Shown in pieces: positions 60,188-64,000 of a DNA stretch of 64,000 nucleotides (its first letter is position 1; the number at the start of each line of letters is the position of its first letter). The notes under the pieces were generated by a model, which saw nothing but the letters and a program-made list of their open reading frames with translations, was not told where the DNA came from and did not search any database. Made by a program: the position numbers and the translations under genes. Source of the DNA: Candidatus Melainabacteria bacterium (GTDB lineage Bacteria; Cyanobacteriota; Vampirovibrionia; Obscuribacterales; Obscuribacteraceae); NCBI GenBank assembly GCA_016716405.1, contig JADJWK010000001.1, forward strand, positions 1,116,001 through 1,180,000. Direction: 5' to 3'.

Positions 60188-62737
60188 ATGTCCGGTCCTT
60201 TTGATAGTCCTTCCAATCCCAGTGGTCAGAGGCAAGATCAGCCGTTGACCGACTGGCGCTTTCATCCGGGCTCCGATATCGGAACGACCACGAGAAGAAT
60301 GAGGGTGGAGCAGGCTAACGGAGAGACGCAGGCACCGGCCCGAGGCAAGGGTAGCGATCCATTCTTCGATCCGTCGACCAGCGGACCCGGTCGGGGCAGA
60401 CCATTTGAGGATGGTGGCACGGAATTCAAGCCGGGCTCCGACACCGGTACGGGCAACGGTCAGGGAAACGGCCAGGGAAATGGCCAGGGAAATGGCGATC
60501 GCTGGACGCCATCGGTTCCGACTCCGGGCTGGGATTCTCCCGGACCGGCTCCCGCAGACGGTGTGTTCCCGCCGGGCAATAATGGCAATCGCGGTGGCAA
60601 TCCTCTGGCATCCGGGCAGCAGAGCGATCAGCAGCGCCAGCTGACTGCCCTGGACAAGCTGATTATCGCGGGCATGCAGAACAAGCCCAATCAAGACGAT
60701 GCTTTCGCCTTGCTCTCTGCTCCGGTAGGCGGAATGACCAGTCCTCTGACAGCCTCCGGTCTGAACCGTCTTTATGCAAAGGGTGTGGAGAGCACCACGG
60801 AAGGCAGCCGCATGAATCGGCTGTCCAGATTCATGCAGAGCAACTATGATCCCCGTTATTTCGATACCGCCGACAGGATCATCAAGACCACCGCATTCAC
60901 AGAGTCGAACACGGCTATCCAGGCGCTTCTCAAACAGGATGCCGACGATCTTGCCGACCTGTCGGCCAAGATCAAGGCTGGCGAGCTGAACCTGGCTGAT
61001 GATGCCACCAAGCTGCGTCTCACTCACCTGCAACAGCGGGTGGGAGTGCTGGGACGGGACGGCTGGGACGATGCCACCATGGCCGCCAGGCATCTGAGCG
61101 ATGCGAAAACCGGCACCAGCGTCTACGGTACCGGTGGAAAGCTTTTCATAGCCGAGGAGATTGCTCTTCTCGAGCGCCGTCAGGGTGCGGTGATGGAGAA
61201 TGCCGCCCGTCTGGCCAAGACTCCGGCTTACGAGCCTCCGGGCCTGTTCCGCCGGGCGGTCGGTGCGACGGTTCTCACCGGTCTCTCCATAGGCGCCGGC
61301 AAACTCGATAGTTTTGTGCGCGATTCCTCCGACCTTCTGGTGGACTCCCACAGGACCCTCGGATTGCAAGACGGTCTCGTTCCGGCGGCTCTTGTGGCCA
61401 CCGAATCGAAAGGCATGAAAGGCGTCTATGTGGCCGGCGCTCTGGTGGCAGGTAACCTGATCGATCTCGGTCTCGAGAAAACCGGTCTTCTCAAGCCTCT
61501 CGATGCCATCGTTCCGAACAATTTCCGGGAGACATCGGTGGTGGACGGTCTGGCTCTTGGTACGGCTTTCATGCTTCCGGCGCGCAGCGGTCCCAAGCGC
61601 GCCCTCATGGTAGGCGGTGCCTGGCTGGCCAGCAACCTGGTTCTTGAGCCCTTGCTCGGCTTCACCAAGACCCCCGATATGCGCAATCTCGTCGATGACG
61701 CCAAGAGCTCCATCGCCAGAGACGACAGCCGGAGAAGCTTGAGCTCCATGCATAACGCATTCGAGGACTTCAAGGAAGTAGCCGATGTCAGTATCGCCGG
61801 TGAAGGCGTCGTCCGCAACGAGTACAATCGCTTCAATACCCCCGAGTTCGTGCGGGCGAGAAATGCCGGTACGATCTCCCAGGAAGACGCCCTGGCGTCC
61901 TTCCGGCACTCGGCGATCCTCGCCCGGGCCATGGGTGAAGGCCGGCTGACCAAGGGAACCAAAGAGATCAAGCCCGGTGGCAGCGAGACCACGGTCATGG
62001 GCGGCATGGATCTCGATATGGGCGGCTATGCCCTGGCGGATCTCCTGACCGCCAAGAACTTCCTCAATCTCGCCGCCAGACAGACCGATCTGATGAACGG
62101 CAAGACCGCTCACGGAACGACTGTGGATGCCGAGAAAGAGAAAGCCGATCTGACCAAGTTCGGTACCGAGGTGGATCAGACCATCGCCCGGATTACCGGT
62201 CCTCACGATCTCGATACCGCCATGGACAGGCTCAAGCACCTGATCGACGGCTCTCGCGGTCTCATGGACGGTCACCCGTTGGCTGATCGGACTCTGGGCT
62301 TCGACGGCTACAAGCGCACCATGATCGATGATGTTCAGCAGCGCATCGCCAGATTCGCCGGTGATACCGGCAAGTCCGAGGGCAAGCGCATGCTCGTGGC
62401 CAAGATGCTCCGGGATGAGACCCTGGCCAGGCTGGCCTGGGCGGATCTGAAAATAGGTGAGAACGGTCAGCAATTCGAGGAGCGGGCCATCGTCCTTATG
62501 CTGGAAGGATCTCCCCAGGGGCGTACCGAGATCGTCGGCCAGACCGGCAAGCCCAGAGGCTATGACGGCGCCCGGGAAGCTCTCAGGCTGGCTTCCTCTC
62601 TGGAGCCGAACAACCCTGATATCATCAAGCTCAAAGAAATCTTCAATCGTGTCATCGATCGCGCCACCGAGCGGTATAGAGAATCGACCGGTAATCCCGA
62701 AGCTAGGGTCCCGGGTCTCGGCGGTCGCATCGAGTAA
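60188..62737 (+). CDS. Large hypothetical protein, 849 aa
   Basis: An 849-residue protein with no recognisable domain. Residues 1-155 are low-complexity (Gly, Pro, Asn, Gln, Asp) with a GNGQ repeat near residues 88-103 and two WxxHPGSD/FKPGSD-like motifs. The remainder is mainly helical. A moderately hydrophobic block lies at about 355-500 (GAKLxx-like VTVLTGLSIGAGKLDSF, VYVAGALVAGNLIDLGLEKT, ALMVGGAWLASNLVLEPLLG), with Gly/Ala-rich segments that could insert in a membrane. No signal peptide. GGAGGAG precedes the ATG. It stands alone between dcd and rpsA. It may be a lineage-specific protein; homologue search would tell. Confidence 0.7.
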   Translation: MSGPFDSPSNPSGQRQDQPLTDWRFHPGSDIGTTTRRMRVEQANGETQAPARGKGSDPFFDPSTSGPGRGRPFEDGGTEFKPGSDTGTGNGQGNGQGNGQGNGDRWTPSVPTPGWDSPGPAPADGVFPPGNNGNRGGNPLASGQQSDQQRQLTALDKLIIAGMQNKPNQDDAFALLSAPVGGMTSPLTASGLNRLYAKGVESTTEGSRMNRLSRFMQSNYDPRYFDTADRIIKTTAFTESNTAIQALLKQDADDLADLSAKIKAGELNLADDATKLRLTHLQQRVGVLGRDGWDDATMAARHLSDAKTGTSVYGTGGKLFIAEEIALLERRQGAVMENAARLAKTPAYEPPGLFRRAVGATVLTGLSIGAGKLDSFVRDSSDLLVDSHRTLGLQDGLVPAALVATESKGMKGVYVAGALVAGNLIDLGLEKTGLLKPLDAIVPNNFRETSVVDGLALGTAFMLPARSGPKRALMVGGAWLASNLVLEPLLGFTKTPDMRNLVDDAKSSIARDDSRRSLSSMHNAFEDFKEVADVSIAGEGVVRNEYNRFNTPEFVRARNAGTISQEDALASFRHSAILARAMGEGRLTKGTKEIKPGGSETTVMGGMDLDMGGYALADLLTAKNFLNLAARQTDLMNGKTAHGTTVDAEKEKADLTKFGTEVDQTIARITGPHDLDTAMDRLKHLIDGSRGLMDGHPLADRTLGFDGYKRTMIDDVQQRIARFAGDTGKSEGKRMLVAKMLRDETLARLAWADLKIGENGQQFEERAIVLMLEGSPQGRTEIVGQTGKPRGYDGAREALRLASSLEPNNPDIIKLKEIFNRVIDRATERYRESTGNPEARVPGLGGRIE
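60451..60498 (+). repeat. 12-bp coding repeat (GNGQ units)
   Basis: A roughly 12-bp unit (GGAAAYGGYCAG type) occurs four times in tandem and encodes GNGQ-GNGQ-GNGQ-GNG in the disordered N-terminal part of the 849-residue protein. Confidence 0.8.
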
Positions 62738-63250
62738 ACGATACTAGTCCGGCTGGGCAGATCTCGGGCGCGCGCTCCGGTCGCGGCGCCGGCACAGGTG
62801 ATTGGCAGAGCGCCGATAGCTGTTTAAGTTTACAATCCCCGGACAGGCCCGGTCAGGCGCGCTCGCTGTTTAAGCACATGGCTGGCGGAGCTTGCCAGGC
62901 GTCTCATTTTTCGGAACTGGCTTAAAAAGCCTTCCTTTCGTAGCCGCGCAACTTATCATTAGCTCTCTCACTTTTTTCTTTTAATCAGAGCCTTTCGGGT
63001 GAGACGCCGTTAAGGCTCTATGGGCGCGGCTTTCGCGAGAGGCGCCAGGAGGGCGCCGCGTTTGTTTTTCCGGCTCTCCGGTATTACATTCGATGTATCC
63101 ACTCATAGACGCATGCCGGGAGCAAATTCGATCAAACACAGGCAATAGTCGCAATCGTCAATTTCAGATGTTCGTCGAGCTGCTCCCCGGGCTGCCTATG
63201 GATAGTGGTGTATGTATAACCGCTTCGCTAGAAGCACAAATCTTTTAAAA
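62738..63250. other. Structured 513-nt gap before rpsA
   Basis: No gene found on either strand. It contains a 10-bp direct repeat GCTGTTTAAG (62819-62828, 62865-62874). A 9-bp inverted repeat GGCGTCTCA (62898-62906) / TGAGACGCC (63000-63008) encloses a small GGCTT-AAA-AAGCC hairpin and a pyrimidine tract. A GC-rich hairpin with T-run follows at 63041-63069. The last 180 nt are plain sequence leading to the S1 start. It is the longest intergenic region in the window, and probably contains the rpsA promoter and leader. Confidence 0.6.
63041..63069 (+). terminator. Terminator-like hairpin in the rpsA upstream region
   Basis: GGCGCC (63041-63046), loop AGGAG, GGCGCC (63052-63057), then GCG and TTTGTTTTT (63061-63069). 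It could end the 849-residue gene's transcript, though 300 nt downstream of it, or act as an attenuator of rpsA. Confidence 0.45.
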
Positions 63251-64000
63251 ATGAGAAAGTACAATTTCGATTTCGCCATGGAAGGCGAAAATGCAGCTCA
63301 AGCTGCTGAGTTCATGCAAGCTCTGCAAACAATGGAGATGACCGGCGCTCCTCGTCGCGGCGCGATGGTGGAGGGAGAAGTCGTAGTCAAAAACAAGGAC
63401 TACTTCGTGATCCACATTCCCGGTACCAAGTCTGGCGGTCTGGTAGAGATCAAGGAAGGAGCGGATCTCCAGGTAGGAGATCAGGCACCTTTCTGGGTGC
63501 TGGCCAACAATGGCTTTGAGGAGCCGGTGATTCTTTCCCGGCAGAAAGCCATAGGCTGGCAGAAGCTCCTGGATCTATCCGAAAGCGATGAGATGGTGGA
63601 AGCTCGTGTGTTCTCCCTGGCCATGGGGCGCCGCGACCGTCAGGTCTATGGCTTGCGCATCATCTTCGACAGCGGCGAGCTCAAGGATCTGCGAGGATTC
63701 GTGCCAAGAAGCGAGATTCCTCGCGGTACCGACTTCGAGGACTATCTCGGAACCACTGTCAAAGTGAAGATTCTTTCTGCCGAGCCCGAGCGCGGAAAAG
63801 AGTATGGCAGTCTGGTAGCGAGCATCAAGTTCATCGAGGAGAAAGAGAGGATTGAGCTGGTGGCTGCTCTCGAGCCCGGTGACATCGTCGAGGGTACCGT
63901 GAAGAAAGTGATCAAGCTGAAAAACGGCACTTCCCGCGGCGCCATCATCGACCTGGACAATGGCCTCACTGCCTTCATCCATGAGACTCAGGTGAGCGGC
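63251..64000 (+). CDS. rpsA: Ribosomal protein S1-like, N-terminal part (cut by window end)
   Basis: The frame from ATG 63251 is open for 250 codons to the last base of the window. It starts MRKYNFDFAMEGENAAQAAE. An S1 RNA-binding domain follows (RRGAMVEGEVVVKNKDYFVI, then LSRQKAIGWQKLLDLSES), with a second repeat (VEARVFSLAMGRRDRQVYGL, LRGFVPRSEIPRGTDFEDYL) and a third beginning (LEPGDIVEGTVKKVIKL, DNGLTAFIHETQVSG). This is the layout of bacterial or cyanobacterial S1, which brings mRNA to the 30S subunit. No Shine-Dalgarno site is visible before the ATG (CAAATCTTTTAAAA), as in some autoregulated rpsA genes. The missing C-terminus leaves other multi-S1 proteins possible. Confidence 0.85.
   Translation, partial: MRKYNFDFAMEGENAAQAAEFMQALQTMEMTGAPRRGAMVEGEVVVKNKDYFVIHIPGTKSGGLVEIKEGADLQVGDQAPFWVLANNGFEEPVILSRQKAIGWQKLLDLSESDEMVEARVFSLAMGRRDRQVYGLRIIFDSGELKDLRGFVPRSEIPRGTDFEDYLGTTVKVKILSAEPERGKEYGSLVASIKFIEEKERIELVAALEPGDIVEGTVKKVIKLKNGTSRGAIIDLDNGLTAFIHETQVSG

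Noticed and set aside
60155..62473. A 772-codon minus-strand frame opposite the 849-residue gene.
   Set aside because: Long antisense frames are common in GC-rich genes; its composition is unnatural and the plus strand has the strong start.

Overview
The window is a dense, GC-rich bacterial chromosome segment with 50 or so protein genes, mostly short intergenic gaps and no rRNA, tRNA, CRISPR array or transposase that I could recognise. The cell is Gram-negative: it encodes RND pumps with a periplasmic adaptor and a TolC-like outer-membrane channel. It also has several membrane-anchored Ser/Thr kinases carrying TPR or leucine-rich sensor regions, a DUF4388/PatA-like protein, a class II (B12) ribonucleotide reductase, a long-type RmlA and many genus-level hypotheticals. 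This mix recalls the non-photosynthetic sister lineages of Cyanobacteria (Melainabacteria/Vampirovibrionia, Obscuribacterales-like), but that is inference from gene style, not a phylogeny.

Layout. 1-10.9 kb: the tail of one heavy-metal RND pump, a TPR-sensor kinase, a hotdog thioesterase, an exported protein whose 5' end is a start-codon-bearing repeat, then a complete adaptor-pump pair with a convergent outer-membrane channel gene. 11-12.5 kb: a divergent ECF-like sigma factor followed by a partner protein ending in a beta-sandwich domain. 12.7-17.7 kb: an APC permease, an ankyrin-tailed glutaminase and an ACT-malic enzyme, which suggests glutamine/organic-acid handling. 17.7-24.8 kb: an L-rhamnose cassette (sugar-phosphate transferase, rfbA, rfbB, rfbD, rfbC on the minus strand) beside a rhamnosyltransferase-like GT2 operon. 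24.8-28.7 kb: a broken DUF4239 gene, an LRR-sensor kinase, a receiver-domain stump lying in frame behind a diiron protein, and a small membrane ORF.

28.6-31.8 kb: a translationally coupled pair made of a DUF4388/degenerate-GGDEF protein and a protein built from four ~100-residue MshEN/GspE-N-like repeats. I consider this the best candidate for an undescribed signalling system. 31.8-44.4 kb: a surface-glycosylation island with three large GT-C membrane glycosyltransferases, a degenerate CMP-sugar synthetase, a GT4, an SDR epimerase and a GtrB-type GT2 that could supply lipid-linked sugar. 44.4-51.2 kb: housekeeping and DNA-repair genes (sbcD, rlmD, a GNAT, rplI, xseB/xseA, a PD-(D/E)XK-like nuclease under a recognisable promoter with an overlapping palindrome). 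51.2-57.2 kb: hutI, two hypotheticals, an aldo-keto reductase, a ferredoxin-NADP reductase and an amidohydrolase. 57.3-60 kb: nrdJ with a near-consensus NrdR box, then dcd, a nucleotide-precursor module. 60.2-64 kb: an 849-residue hypothetical, a 513-nt structured gap and the start of ribosomal protein S1, cut off by the window end.

Starts were adjusted to the best ribosome-binding site where the sequence allowed. Function calls rest on motifs read by eye; no database search was run.
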